Part shown: positions 48,571 through 60,849 of the stretch, piece by piece
Numbering within the stretch: the stretch's first letter is position 1
Layout: every line of letters starts with the position of its first letter
NCBI GenBank assembly: GCA_008921705.1
Contig: VFFE01007034.1
Location: forward strand, 753,250 to 817,249
Direction: 5' to 3'
Length of the DNA: 64,000 bases
Source of the DNA: Burhinus oedicnemus
Taxonomy: Eukaryota; Chordata; Aves; Charadriiformes; Burhinidae
Translations under genes and position numbers: made by a program
The notes under the pieces: generated by a model
Database searches by the model: none
Told to the model about the DNA's origin: nothing
What the model saw: the letters and a program-made list of their open reading frames with translations, nothing else

Positions 48571-49292
48571 AGATCTCCTTGAAGAGGAGATCTAGCGGGT
48601 GACCTGCTGGAAAGCAGCTCTGCAGAGAGGGACCTGGCAGTCCTGGTGGACAAGTGGGCCATGAGCCAGCAATGTGGCCAAGAAGGCTAATGGTATGCTG
48701 AGATGCATTAAAAACAGTGTGGCCAGCAGGTTGAGGAAGGTCATCCTCCCCCTCTGCTCTGCCCTGGTGAGGCCACATCTGGAGTACTGTGTTCAGTTCT
48801 GGGCTCCCCGGTTCAAGAAAGACAAGAAGAGAGTCCAGAGGAGGGCTATGAAGATGATCAAGGAACTGAAGCATCTCTCTTATGAGGAAAGGCTGAGCGA
48901 CCTGGGTCTGTTTAGCCCAGAGAAGAGAAGACTGAGAGAAGATCTCATCAATGCTTATAAAAATCCAAAGGGCAGGTGTCAAGAGGATGGGACCAGACTC
49001 TTCAGTGGTGCCCAGCAACAAGACAAGAGGCAACGTCCACAAACAGGAACACAGTAAGTTCCATCTGAACATGAGGAAAAATTTCTTTACTTTGAGGGTG
49101 ACAGAGCACTGGAACAGGCTGCCCAGAGAGACGGTGGAGTTTCCTTCTCTGGAGATATTCAAAACCTGCCTGGATGTGTTTCTGTCCAACCTGCTCTAGG
49201 TAAATCTGCTTTGGCAGGGGCATTGGACTAGGTCATCTCCTAAGGTCCTTTCCAACCCCTACCATTCTGTGATTCTGTGTGATTCTGTGAAG
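48571..49292 (+). mobile_element. 5'-truncated CR1 LINE with 3' octamer tail
   Basis: This is the 3' part of a CR1 retrotransposon. A frame at 48674-49057 encodes the end of the CR1 ORF2 protein, including the conserved [13 protein letters not shown] motif. After a frameshift near 48970 it continues in another frame ([20 protein letters not shown], then LSNLL and stop). The CR1 3'UTR follows (GGCATTGGACTAGGTCATCT, GGTCCTTTCCAACCC), and the copy ends in ATTCTGTG-type octamers at about 49263-49292. Only the distal reverse-transcriptase end remains, so the copy is dead by truncation and frameshift. Near the start, a short internal deletion and stops interrupt the first frame. It inserted in the plus orientation. 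Confidence 0.95.
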
Positions 49293-49299
49293 AGAGATA

Positions 49300-50375
49300 T
49301 GCTAGTGAAGAAATTGCTGAAATATTCAGAGCATTTTCAGAAACGTAGAAATATATTTAACCAGCGGTGGGGTTGTTTGTCTAAGGAATTTAAATTTTTC
49401 AGAAATGTCAATCAATAGCTTATGGTCTTGTAAATTTTAGTAATAACTATTGCAACGGATAGACTGGAGTCCACTTCAGCTTGCAGTGTTGACAGTAAAG
49501 TATTTAATGCCATTTAGTGCGAACATGACTAGGCGTTAAGGACCACATTTAGATGGTCTATAACCCACTTAAGTCCCTATGCTTAATCAGTGGAGAAAGC
49601 CAAGCACCTCTGAAGGTCTCTGAAGTATAGTTCAGAGGATGGAAGTAAGCTAAGGATGGAGACGTTGAAAAATAGCTGATAGAAAACACTAGGCACTCAA
49701 GGGATTTAGGCTGCTTGATTATGGCTTTAGTGTGTAGGCACCTTGCCATTCAGTTTGCATGCATGTTTCTGCAGACTGCCAGTGGTAGTCAGAAGTCTTC
49801 TTTTAATTGTTTTCTTTTAAGTGTCAGGGACCTCAGTTTTGGAGCTGCATTACCAGAGTTGTAGCCATACTCTTCCAGGTGCCTGCGTTGTCAGTTTCTT
49901 CCTCATAGTTATAGAAAAGTTAATCATTTCCATAACTTAAAAATAAGAGAAGTGCACACTCCCATACTCAGTGAAATCTCACCACCCCCTTGAATGTTTT
50001 CTGAATATTTGTAATAGGCACTTTTTAAATTAAGAGTTCTTATAATTGCTTTTAATACATACTTGGATCCCTTCTTCTGTATATCTAATAAAGATCTTTT
50101 GGACTAAAAAATTGGGAACAAAGACAGACCAGGGAGGTTTTTAAAAGTAGAAAGCATAAAATGTAAACAAAATTTACATCACTGGAAAAAGAGACAATTC
50201 TCTTAAGGACTGCAATGGAGACATTCATTGTTGGTCTCAGAACTGAATTGGCTAACCTTCAAGAAGCAAAAGAGACTCCAAATCTGGTAAAATGACTCCT
50301 CATCCTGCATTCCCCCAACAAAATGCCCCCCTGAATTCAGAGGAATTTTCCAAAGGAAGGAGCAGAGGAAGAGAA
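49300..50375. other. Intergenic sequence
   Basis: Unique-looking AT-rich DNA follows the CR1 copy. I see no genes and no further elements. Confidence 0.45.
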
Positions 50376-50378
50376 AGT

Positions 50379-50478
50379 TTGCCAGAGGTTACACAGGGAA
50401 TTTGCAGCAGAGCCAGGAATGGAGTTAGTTGCTTGCTAAGGAGTTAGATGCAGGTCCTATCCATTAGGCCACAGCAAT
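50379..50478 (+). mobile_element. MIR-like tRNA-SINE core relic
   Basis: CCAGAGGTTACACAGGGAAT, TTGCAGCAGAGCCAGGAATGG and GCAGGTCCTATCCATTAGGCC are in the order and spacing of the MIR/core-SINE consensus (GGTCACACAGC...CAGAGCCAGGA...CAGGTCT...TAACCACTAGGCC). It is decayed but readable. Such relics predate the amniote radiation and are sparse in birds. Confidence 0.6.
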
Positions 50479-52078
50479 CTCCATATTTAGTTAGACCAAG
50501 AGCAAAAGCAGACAAATAACATCCATCTCCTCACTTTCCTAAAGGTGCTGAGATTTCCAGATGAAAAGTATGACGTGTTCAAAACATTACTTGCCATCAT
50601 TTTCAGAGATGAAACTGTGCAGGTTTCGGCCCCAATTAAGGATTAAAAACACAGTATGCCATTGTTTCGCTGCATTGTGTTTTACTGAGTTTTATGCATA
50701 CCTTTTTGCTGTGTTAGGTAGACCTCCTGTCTTTTCCTTGTACTGCCACAGATCTGTAATGGAAACCAGAAGCCATAATCAAACAGTCTAAGGCCCACCT
50801 TAGCCTAATGATCCCCATTGGCTTGTGCCACTAAGTATTTAGAGCCAGTCAATAATAAATACTAGGGAGAGGGATTTAGGCGGAATTTAAGGCTGTGTGA
50901 ACACGGTCTCAAGTGATGATCTGAAAGAAAAAGTTAAAAAGTATGTCTCCTGCTGTGGTGAAGATAGTTATGGAGGCCTGAACCCATGCCATCACTTTGA
51001 AACAAAACTAAGTCAGTGACAGCAATAAAAAAAGGGTTAAAAAGAGCTAAGCTCTTCCAAACCTGTATGTAACTTTAAACCAAATATTAACAGAAAAAAC
51101 CCCTGGCATTTAAGTTGGCACTTAACTCTAGTTAATGAGGAGTTCAGATTTCCATTCTAACCCTCTTTTTCTGTTGCTTGTAATTTTCTCAAATAAACTC
51201 CATTTTGGGCTGAAATTTTCCATGCTTGAGATTTTTTTTGGAAAGTTTATACAAAATCAGTTTAAGAGTTTATTTATGTTAGCACTGAAAACAAAAAAAG
51301 CCACACAAAAAAATTTTCCGTGTGTGTTCTGATGAGGCATTTTCTGCTCAATGAACTCAAAATCAGTCACAGTAAGGAATTTCCAAATTTTGCTTGTATG
51401 TATCATTGATCTCAATAAGTTTAGGAAAAAACAACAACAAACAAACACAAAAACCTCAAGCCAAATCTGCACATTAACAAATTTAGTGTTATAAGTCTTT
51501 AAAATTTCATTTTCAGGATGCAACTTAGGTACTTTCTGTCTTTCAAAATGTAGTTTGAAAATTTATGAATACTTAGAGTGGAATCATCAGCACTAGCCTA
51601 ACGATGCTCATTGGATATGTTCAGACAGCTCTGAAAGGCAGTTTTAAAAGTGTCTATTAGCATAACATACTTTATATCCTGCCTTTATGGCTATATTGTG
51701 GACTGTATATTTTTTTTAAACCAATTGAGTTAAACTTATCTGAGAGTGTGCCAACCAGCCTTCTGGACCTGGCAAACTGAAATTGACTTGTAGGTGATGC
51801 GCTTTGGCTGCACCAGTCTGCTAGCTGTCTTGTAAGTCCATTAATATAGTTTTAATTATCTTAAAGCCATCGATTTCAATAGGAAAAGATAAGGTCCATT
51901 AGTGCAAGTTCTCTGAAGTCCTACTCTCAGAAGCAACAAGTCCTCCCACGTGTCAATAATTTGTTCTTGAAGGTCGTATACAAAATCAGTGTATATGCAG
52001 CTCAGTGTGGTCCTTTTCAGAGAAGCAAGTAAGTTTTTTGGTCCAATTCGTCAAAATATCTAAACACATGCATAACTA

Positions 52079-52140
52079 TATACATACACACACACACATA
52101 TTTTTACATATATGTATACATATATATATAAAGTATGTAT
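52079..52140. repeat. (CA)n / (TA)n microsatellite
   Basis: ACACACACACACATA is followed by alternating TA steps (ATATATGTATACATATATATATA). This is an imperfect purine-pyrimidine alternating tract. Confidence 0.9.
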
Positions 52141-52508
52141 GTTAATTGGCTAAACATACTTCATTGAAAGTAGTTGCTTCCTTGCTGACATGAGGTCAAG
52201 AAAAAGATGTCAAAATATAGTCTAGCAGAGATTTTGGTATGGCAAAATACAAGACAGTAGCTATGCAAAACACTTAGAATATGTGTGACATTTCTTAATG
52301 CAGACAACCAACCAAAGCAAGATAAATCAATTCCCCACTGGCAATGTGTAATGTCCTTTGTTTTATTCGCCACTAACAATTTTGTTATTAATGGCTGGGT
52401 ATGTTCAGCATGCTTGTGAAGAATGTATTTCAATCCCTCTGATGAACGATCTATACCTAGACTAAATAGCCTATTTCCACTGAGAAATCTTGCTAGTTGG
52501 TAACAACC

Positions 52509-52560
52509 AAAAAAGAAAAAAAGAGGGGGGCAAAAAAAAAAAAAAAAAAAAAAAAAGAAG
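52509..52560. repeat. Purine tract with A25 homopolymer
   Basis: A-rich sequence, a GGGGGG run, and then 25 A (52532-52556). No retroposon body is recognised on its 5' side. Confidence 0.9.
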
Positions 52561-53614
52561 AGGTCATTACTTACAAGCTCCAGCAGTCAGGAAGAGTTCA
52601 CTACTTCCTTTGTATTGTGCTTTTTTTCTGCAGGCATTTCATTTCTGGGAGAAAAAAATTACAAACAGTATTCTTATGAATGAAAATTCTGTACTTCATT
52701 GTAGACTAGTCTGTATGAAGCTTCTCTCTTTCTCTCGTATGCACCGTGATTAAAGCCTCCTTTTACCAGTGGGAATATTGAACATAAATATCACGCTGTA
52801 CACATTTCACAAATGAAGTTATAGGGTCACAGTTACACAGAGCACATCGGTGGCGGTATTACTGCTGTATAAACTCACAACCTTGGCACTAGTTCAGCTA
52901 AATACTTAAGCATACATGCAGCATAAGCAGAGGCATTTTTTGCTCAACTTTTCTGCTCATGCTGATATTCTGTTGTTTTTAACTAGGAGTCTTATTACAG
53001 TATGTCTCTGAGCAGTTTGGAAGAAGAGAAAACAACAGGGAATGGTGCTGCCTTTGGGTAACCTGCTTTCACAGTACTAGTAAGTAAATGATGTTTGGCA
53101 AGGTCTGATGTGAGGGAAATGTATTAACTCAAAACACAAAAAGCTCCTGTAAAAAAAATCCATATCAACATATTTTGCTGCCTTCAGAGAAAAAAAGAAA
53201 AGAACAGGCAGACTGTCTGAACCACAGACTCCCCTCAGTCTCTGAAGCCCACAGACACACACTTTGTACAAATATATGATCTTATATACAGACACACAGA
53301 TACTCTCCCCCCTTTCCCTACTACATTGCTGCCATACTTACTCAGAAAGGCGGTATGTAAGCTGTACATAGTAAATACAGACACTGTAACGTATCTTGGC
53401 ATACACAATATTGAGTGTTGGCACAGACACACATGAGGATGTGCATATTATTCCTGAAGCCAAGAACTGAATAACACATTAAGACGAAGCAAAAAACCAC
53501 CATATTCTCTTTACATTAATGCTACTTGACACTTCCAAAGGGACCTCGAATCCAGGAAACCAAAGCTTTCTCCACACACAACGAAGACTTCAAGTCACTC
53601 ATGTTTTCTTGTAC

Positions 53615-53715
53615 CACTAACTCCATTGTACAGACAGGAAAGCTGAGGAGCATGGAAGTCAGAGTAACTGTTTTCCCTCTCAGTGCAAGCAAGCCAATGG
53701 CAGGGTGCGAAATAG
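53615..53715 (+). mobile_element. Possible MIR/core-SINE relic
   Basis: CTCCATTGTACAGACAGGAA followed by AGCTGAGGAGCATGGAAGTCAGAGTAACT resembles the SINE-core phrase CCATTTTACAGATGAGGAAACTGAGGCACAGAGAGGTTAAG. Similarity is partial and the rest is eroded. Confidence 0.4.
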
Positions 53716-53719
53716 AAGA

Positions 53720-56700
53720 TTAGACTACTAATTCTTCATTCAGTCTCGTCCCAACAAGACAGTCTCACATGACTAGCTGGATGCAGATCTGAAGCAGCAT
53801 AACACACAATGGTTACCTTTCATGTCGGAGGGCATTCCCAAACAGGTGGCAAACACCACAGGCAGCAGCAGTGAGTAGGAGGGCATAGGAATTTTGCCAA
53901 TGAATTGGCCAGTCCCGGATCCACAAAGCTTCCTTTATTCTGCAGTTCCTCCCACTCTATATCAGCATCTAACAGGGTCTGTATTAGAAGAGGAAACACC
54001 TCTCTTAAAGGGTCATCTCCTCAAAGGATCAGGGAGGGGGGTGGGGAAGGAATGCACCCTACATCCAGGGACCACTTTGCTCAACTCTCCCCATCTAAAC
54101 CGCGCAGCTTCCTGACAGTTCACCGCATCCATACTCCGCCCTCTCCCCTCACACTGCACTGGAAGCACCAGCTTCTATTCATCCACTTAGCTTCTCACAT
54201 GTCCTTACATAAGTCCTACGTGGTAGAAGATGTGGCGGTTTTGGCACCTAGGAGAAATACATGTGACTGTGAAAAAATCAGATGTTAGCAACAGCACAAA
54301 GATTTTTAATAAATAGCACTTTCCAGCAACAAAATATGAACAGTTTTCTTTCTCTCTTGATTAGTTTTAGTTCTGTATCACAATTTACAGATTGTAAAAT
54401 ACACTAATATATCTAAAAGGGTGTTTAAAATTCTTTATTGACACGCTCCGGTTGATATCAGCAACTTCCTTCTTTACTTCACCTCCTTTCCTGCCAAAGA
54501 TTCTCCGCATTGCAGCCTGAATCAGGGGTGGGAGAGGTAAAACTGCCAGCTCAGCATTTACTGCAATGGCAGAAACAGTGCGCTGGTAGCAAAGATGGTA
54601 TTAGAGATGAGGAGTTCAGGTGGAAGAGGGTTAGTATTTTTCACAGTGAACAATTGCCTTGTGTTTCTCTGCACAATATTGAAAAATATTGTCATATTGA
54701 GAAGTAACAAATTTCAGTAGATGGTACTTACTTACAAGAAGTCATTCTGCTTTCAGAAGAGGAAAGATTTTTTCTCCTCCTCTCCTTTTTAGGGATATAT
54801 TTCTATGCATGTACCAGCGAGATGGCTGTACATCTAGCGGTGGCGGGGGTAGGTTGTTATGAAAATGTGGTGCCTGTGCATCTACTGATATGTAAATTAC
54901 TTCATTCTGGAGATGAGGAATGGCTGCCTAACTCTGACCATGTGAATGGTCCAGCATGGAGCAGGTGCTGCTGGTGGGCCACCATGCTACAACACAATTT
55001 CCTTTGTACAGTTGTGGTTCCACATAGATTAGGATTGGTCCCCACCCCTGGCATAATATGTAGTGTACTTGAAAGGATTACATGTCTGTTTGGGTATGAG
55101 ACAAACCAGGAATTCAGTACTGAGGCACCAGTTCTCTTACGCAAAAAGAAATTTGCTGCTGAAGTCACTTCATATTGGTGGGTTTCGACAGTACTTAAAA
55201 ACTAAAACTGAGTAAGCCAGATGTCATCTAAGGCTCCAAACATGATAAACAAACAGTATATGGATGCCAAACTTTATGAGTGGTTAGTTTATTAAAGCTA
55301 ACGTGCTTGTTCACAAGATGTAAAGTTAAGTGTATGCCTAGGTCTCTGAAGGACCAGGACTAAGCTGCTGCATTTCAATCAAAGCTGAGGGGTCAACGTG
55401 GGCCACAGCAGAGTTACTGAGATCCAAGAACAATAAAGAGGTCTTCTGCTACTTGGGGATCCTCGCTGAAGTCAGTGCTCCGATGCCATCAAACACAGAT
55501 TTAGCCCAGAAGAACCCTGACACTGGGATGAGATCCACACACAAAAATGTCAATTAAGTTGGTGTTGGTTTTAATTTGTTCAGGGATGAAAATCTATAGT
55601 GTTAGAGAGCCTCGATGTCCCTTGGTGGAACAGGCGGTTAATTCCACATTACAAGAGGTCTGCTTGGAGACTTGAGGTCAAAAGGGTTCCTAAAAGGATT
55701 TTGAAATTTTCTCGTAAATGCTGAATGTTTAAGTTATGATTAAGTCATGTTTACCCGTTAATTGTGCAGTAAATAAAGCTGTGGCTTTAACCTTCCAGTC
55801 ACAGCATGGCAGCGTGTTAATTAGGACTGAGAGACTGGCAGCCTGCCAAAGTTATGCTGTATGGGAGGTTGAGAGGTACAATTTGGTTATCAGTTATGTT
55901 GACATGTGCTGAGCGTTCTGTGGTCACACTGCATACCCAACAGATCTAGTGCTAGCTCTCCCTGTTATGAAAGGGCTGCTGTTTGAAATATTTGGCTCTC
56001 AGTCAAAGTCTCTGAGTCTGAAGATCAAGAGTTGGTTGGGGTTTTTTTTCCCCTTTCATTTCTATTAGTTTTTATAGATCCACTTTCCCACTTAGAGGGG
56101 GGTTGCAGGGAGAGAAACAGACTGACTCATACAACAACAGTGCATGAGGCATGGTTGTGGGGAGAGGGAAAAGAAAGGGTGTAAAGATTTGACTTACAGC
56201 TCTGCATCTATTTACTCTTTTCCCACTATTTCTAACCTCAGCCATTTAACAATACTCGGAGCTTAGTCCTAAGATGGGACTTGAAACTTTCCCACGGGTT
56301 GAACCTCCCTGGATTCAGAAATTCGCACAAGAGCCATTGCTAAACCAAAACTGCCTACTTTCAAGCTCCCAAGATGTTTCTAGGGCATTATACAAAGATA
56401 CAGGATAAAGAGATAATCAGGAAGTGTGAGGAGGAGGAGAAAGGTGAGGAAAATAAAGTTGCTTGTTCATAGAAATACCCTTGCACAAATACTTCCTAGA
56501 TAGAAAACAGAAATCTAAAGATTCTCATGTGAACTCTGTCATTTGCATCTGCATCTCAAATTTCCACCACTCATGAAAGTACCCTTCCTTTGCACTCCTA
56601 TTCCTTCTCCACAGCACATTTCTTATGAACCTGTCAGGATACTAACACATAAAAATCCTATGGTCTGTTACAGGAGTAAGTCAGTTCTTCAGTCCTGATT

Positions 56701-59700
56701 CACCCACCCAACTCACAAACAAACTGCACAATCAAAATCCAAGGAAATTCTGAAAGAAAAAGGAAGAGATCTCAGCAGCTGGGAAATTATTATCTGGTGG
56801 GGAGAACTGGCTGGATCTTGAAACAATTCAATATTTGGGTTTTGATTTTTTTTTTCTGGTACTGTAGAATTTTTTTAAGAGAAAAAATAGTACTTGTGAC
56901 ATTATAGTCCTGCAAACACAGCTCTAGACTAGGACCCAGGAAATACAGATTCTGTTGTCTCCTCTGATCCATGATGTCACTTTCTGCCTGCTGTCCCCCA
57001 TTTTTCATCTGTCAGCAAGATTTGTTACAATAACAATCAATATTTTATTATAAGCCTGTTCAAGATTTATCTCTTGCTATTTTATTTGTGGAATAAGCAC
57101 AATGAAAACATTAAATCCTAGTATAACAGAGAGTGACTTTTCCACAACCGCATGGTCTCTGTCAGAAAACAGCTCATCTAATGTTTATTCTCTACTTACA
57201 TGAAAATAATAGATTTGCTCTCTCATTGCTCCAATGACAAATTGTCATTATATGCCCACTGTTTGCAGCATAATGAATGGGATTTTACCCAGATGATCCT
57301 CAAGCAACAAAATATGTGGATGTAACATGTTCCAGTACGAAAGCCATCATGTTACTTTTAAGGAGTTTCTACCCAAGCTGATCCTCCAAAAACCTACAAA
57401 ATTCACTCAAAAATGCTGGCTGTGCCATTTAGATGAGAACATCCACATTAGGTATGTGGTAATATCAGCAGCCCCAGAATAACACAGACATATTTCCAGT
57501 TCATTCAAAGTGGAAATCAATCAAAGGGAGGTCAAACACCTTTCCTGGTCAAACAGCAGATTATTGGCATAGATTAAATTAGAATAGAAAATTCTCCAAG
57601 CCTCATATTTTTCCTTAATCCATTCAGTTCTTTTGGTCCAGAAATTGCAAACTGGATGCAAAATGATGACTTTTATGTTTCTTACTTTTTAATCAGCTGT
57701 AATAGGGGAATTTTGGTCTCTTCAAGATAAAGCTTGAAATCAAGGATAATCTCTCTTGCTATTGTTTGTCTGTCAAGGATATAATTTTTGGAAGACAAAT
57801 TCCATGGACCATTTTGACAGTGCAAATTACTGCAGGATCTATGCAAAGAATGAAAATCAATTTCTCATTCCCCAAGGGTTTCTCCACACATGGGCATATT
57901 AAATTAAAAGGCTTGAAGCAAAAGGTCCCTTTTACTTCATCTTGGTACAACTCCTATTACTTGAAAGAGATATTTTGAAATAACTCACGCTTACATGCAG
58001 TTATGCATGAGGGTTGCAGACACAACTTTAATTGGTCCCCAGGACCTTGCTTTGAAGTGATGACTCACAAAGAGTATTTTGTCAAGCCAACTGTGCCGTA
58101 AAAATATTAAGTGTGGCTTAAAACAGTAAAGGTTTTATTATCCTGTTCACTTCCTGTCATGAAGCATTGCATTAAATTGTACTTTTAAGGGATTAATGAC
58201 CTATTTGCTTCATTCCATGCTGCATTTGTGGTTATAAAAGTTATTAAAAGCCATGTTATCAACACCAGTGTTAATGAAGATATTGGAAAATCAGTCAAGC
58301 ACAAATATATTCTAATCCATAGCATTAATCCAATTGCCTTTCCCTAGAAGATTTTTTAGTGTTCCCCAGTGACCTTGCAGCATTGTCGCCATTTTGTGGG
58401 CACAGTCAGGAAAATTAAATGCTTGAGAAAGAGAAAACAGGAAAGCAAAACCCAAACCTATGTTATGTAAGTGTAAAGCCCTCTCACTTATGAAGGACCA
58501 TACAGAAGCATAGAAAATGTCCACATCAACCCAGACAATAAATAGCATGACGTATCGTTACCACAGCTGAAAACAAATTCAAAACTATGAGAAACATTCA
58601 GGACTTTTGTTTTCGTTATTTTGAACAGACACACACAAGATTGAAAATTAAACCAATTTATTCAGTAAGAGACAAGTCTGCAAAATAAGCTTTGTAAAAC
58701 AATGATGAATTCTTAAAATTTTTGTGTATAACTACAACCGAGAAGATTGATTTCTTTGCTTTTTGGCAAATTGCTTATTCACAGAACTATGTAGTTCTGG
58801 GAAGGCTGAAGCCATTCATGAAGTTGTGCTGAATTTCACAAATACTTTTGACTAAAAAAGATTAAAATGTAGGAAGGAAAGATGAAATGTTTTGCTTTGA
58901 GACTAATTGAAACAGTGCAGTTTTATTTCAAAACAATAGTTTTCACTTTTTAGAAAGGCAGAATTTGATAAAAAGAAGTTAAACGTAAAACTTTTCAGGC
59001 AGTCCTAAAACTGGATCACATTTCCAGTGTCACAGCAAACCAAAAAACCCCATTATTTGTATAGCTTAACACACGCACACACCTTTTTTTTTTTAGCTAT
59101 CAAAATGTCAACCATAACAAAACAGCAACAGGCTGCTTCATATTGGTATACTGATTATCATCTCAGTGGATCTTGCATCAAGTAACCACCACCCACAGAA
59201 ACAAGGACACTAGGAAATTACACTTATAAACCAACACACTGATGAGACACCATTGAAAAACACTCTGCGTTCAACCAGCACACTGCACAGCTGAAGAAAG
59301 GAAAGTCAGGGGAAAAAAAGAAAAACAAAACCAAGAAAAGCAGAAACCAAAAAAACCCACCAATATTTTCTTATACAATGATACAGGAGGACAGGTCACG
59401 CAGTCATTGACACTCTCCTTATGTGGTGACTTTTACCTTTACGCCCTCAAGTGCTTTACTGGAGGAGAGGAGCTGTCACAAATGAGCTTCAAGGCTCAGC
59501 AACTTTCTTAACCCCACACAACCACTCAGAGAGAGAAACTACAAGAGAACCCAGCTCAGCCAATTCCAAGTCTAGTCCTTCATCAATGGACCTATTATCT
59601 ACACAATGCAGTTTTTAACATCTTATATGAAAGACCCATACATATTAAGGCGCATGGCACTCAATTTATTTACCTCAGAAAGGTGAAGAGATTCAAAAAT

Positions 59701-60740
59701 TCTGACTAGTGAGTAATTTGTGCCAAAGTAAGGAAATAAATGTGAGCTTTTCTTCCTTCTAGGTTATCTTGTTATTTTTACTGACAGCATGCACAGTTAC
59801 TGACAGAAGAAAATTTGAATGTGACTCTGCAAAATATTCAAAAACATTTGAAGACACTGCTCTCATGAGCTGAATCGTAAAAGGAGCCATCTCTAACACG
59901 AAGTATATATTTAGTAGATCATTGCTTATGCATTGTAAATTAAGTAAGTTCCTAGTTTACTTCAGCGTTTCATTGTAGATGCACTGGACCTGCAGAGAAA
60001 CTCATGATAAATTTTCCTTCATGTTTGTGTTGAGAAAGCAAGTGGGGGCTATGCTCACTGGACTCTCTCTTGTGAATGAGCAGGGCAGGAGTGCGTGAGC
60101 ACCTATGGGGTGAACCCTCTTCCTTTTGGGACACCAAAAGCTCAGAGAAGCAGGGGTTTCTCTGTCTCCAGTTTGGCTGCTATCATCCTCACACACAACC
60201 CAGCTATCCCAACATGGGTAAAAGCTGACCTAGAAGTCGCAGTGGGCAATGAAAGCTTCTGCTCCTCTGCTGTAATTTCTTCTGTTCTTCACTCTTTCCT
60301 TTTGGGAGGTTTCCGTAAGATCTATTATCTTTCAGCATAAGTGACACTCCTCTCTCACAGGAGAAGAACACGTAAATGTAGGTGCACCCCCAACAATCCT
60401 TTTATTTTGTCAGAGTGGCTCCATCAGACATAAGATTTAGTAGCCAAATTCATTGCAGTGAACCAGGAAAGGCTTGTGAACTGTTGGCTTTACATAGGTG
60501 TTTGACTGATTTTACTCTACAAGTAATGGGCATAGGCTACTTAAGAATGCCTGCACAGGCACAAAACTTTGTTTAATATTCTGTTAGCACCAAAAAGAAG
60601 AGTGAGGAGCATTTTCAAAACTATTTCCAAGGTTAACATTTCCAAGGTGGTGTAATTTATTATCAGCTGTGTGTGGCATAAGAACGAGTTGATACCTGAG
60701 TGGTATTAGAAGCATAGGTACATCAACTGAACTGGTTACT
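53720..60740. other. Intergenic sequence
   Basis: No known gene is recognised. A 127-codon plus frame at 54822-55205 is the longest here. It lacks a recognisable domain and is overlapped by an 88-codon minus frame over 54902-55168, so I read it as non-coding. Confidence 0.45.
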
Positions 60741-60751
60741 TGCATTTTGTA

Positions 60752-60846
60752 CTTCCCTCTTATTTCTCTGATTCTTTCTCTCTTTTTTCCTTCTTTTTTA
60801 TTCCTCTCTCTCTCTTGTCTTTTTTCTCTTTCTTTTTTTTCTCTGA
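60752..60846. repeat. Pyrimidine-rich tract
   Basis: About 95 bases consist almost only of T and C on the plus strand, including a TCTCTCTCTCTC section. It could adopt triplex structure but is most simply a degenerate microsatellite. Confidence 0.9.
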
Positions 60847-60849
60847 TTA

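Noticed and set aside
52532..52556. A25 run as the tail of a processed pseudogene
   Set aside because: The sequence to its 5' side is a purine tract with no recognisable coding or transcript-derived body.
54822..55205. 127-codon plus frame
   Set aside because: No family resemblance, no splice context, and an 88-codon frame is open on the opposite strand.
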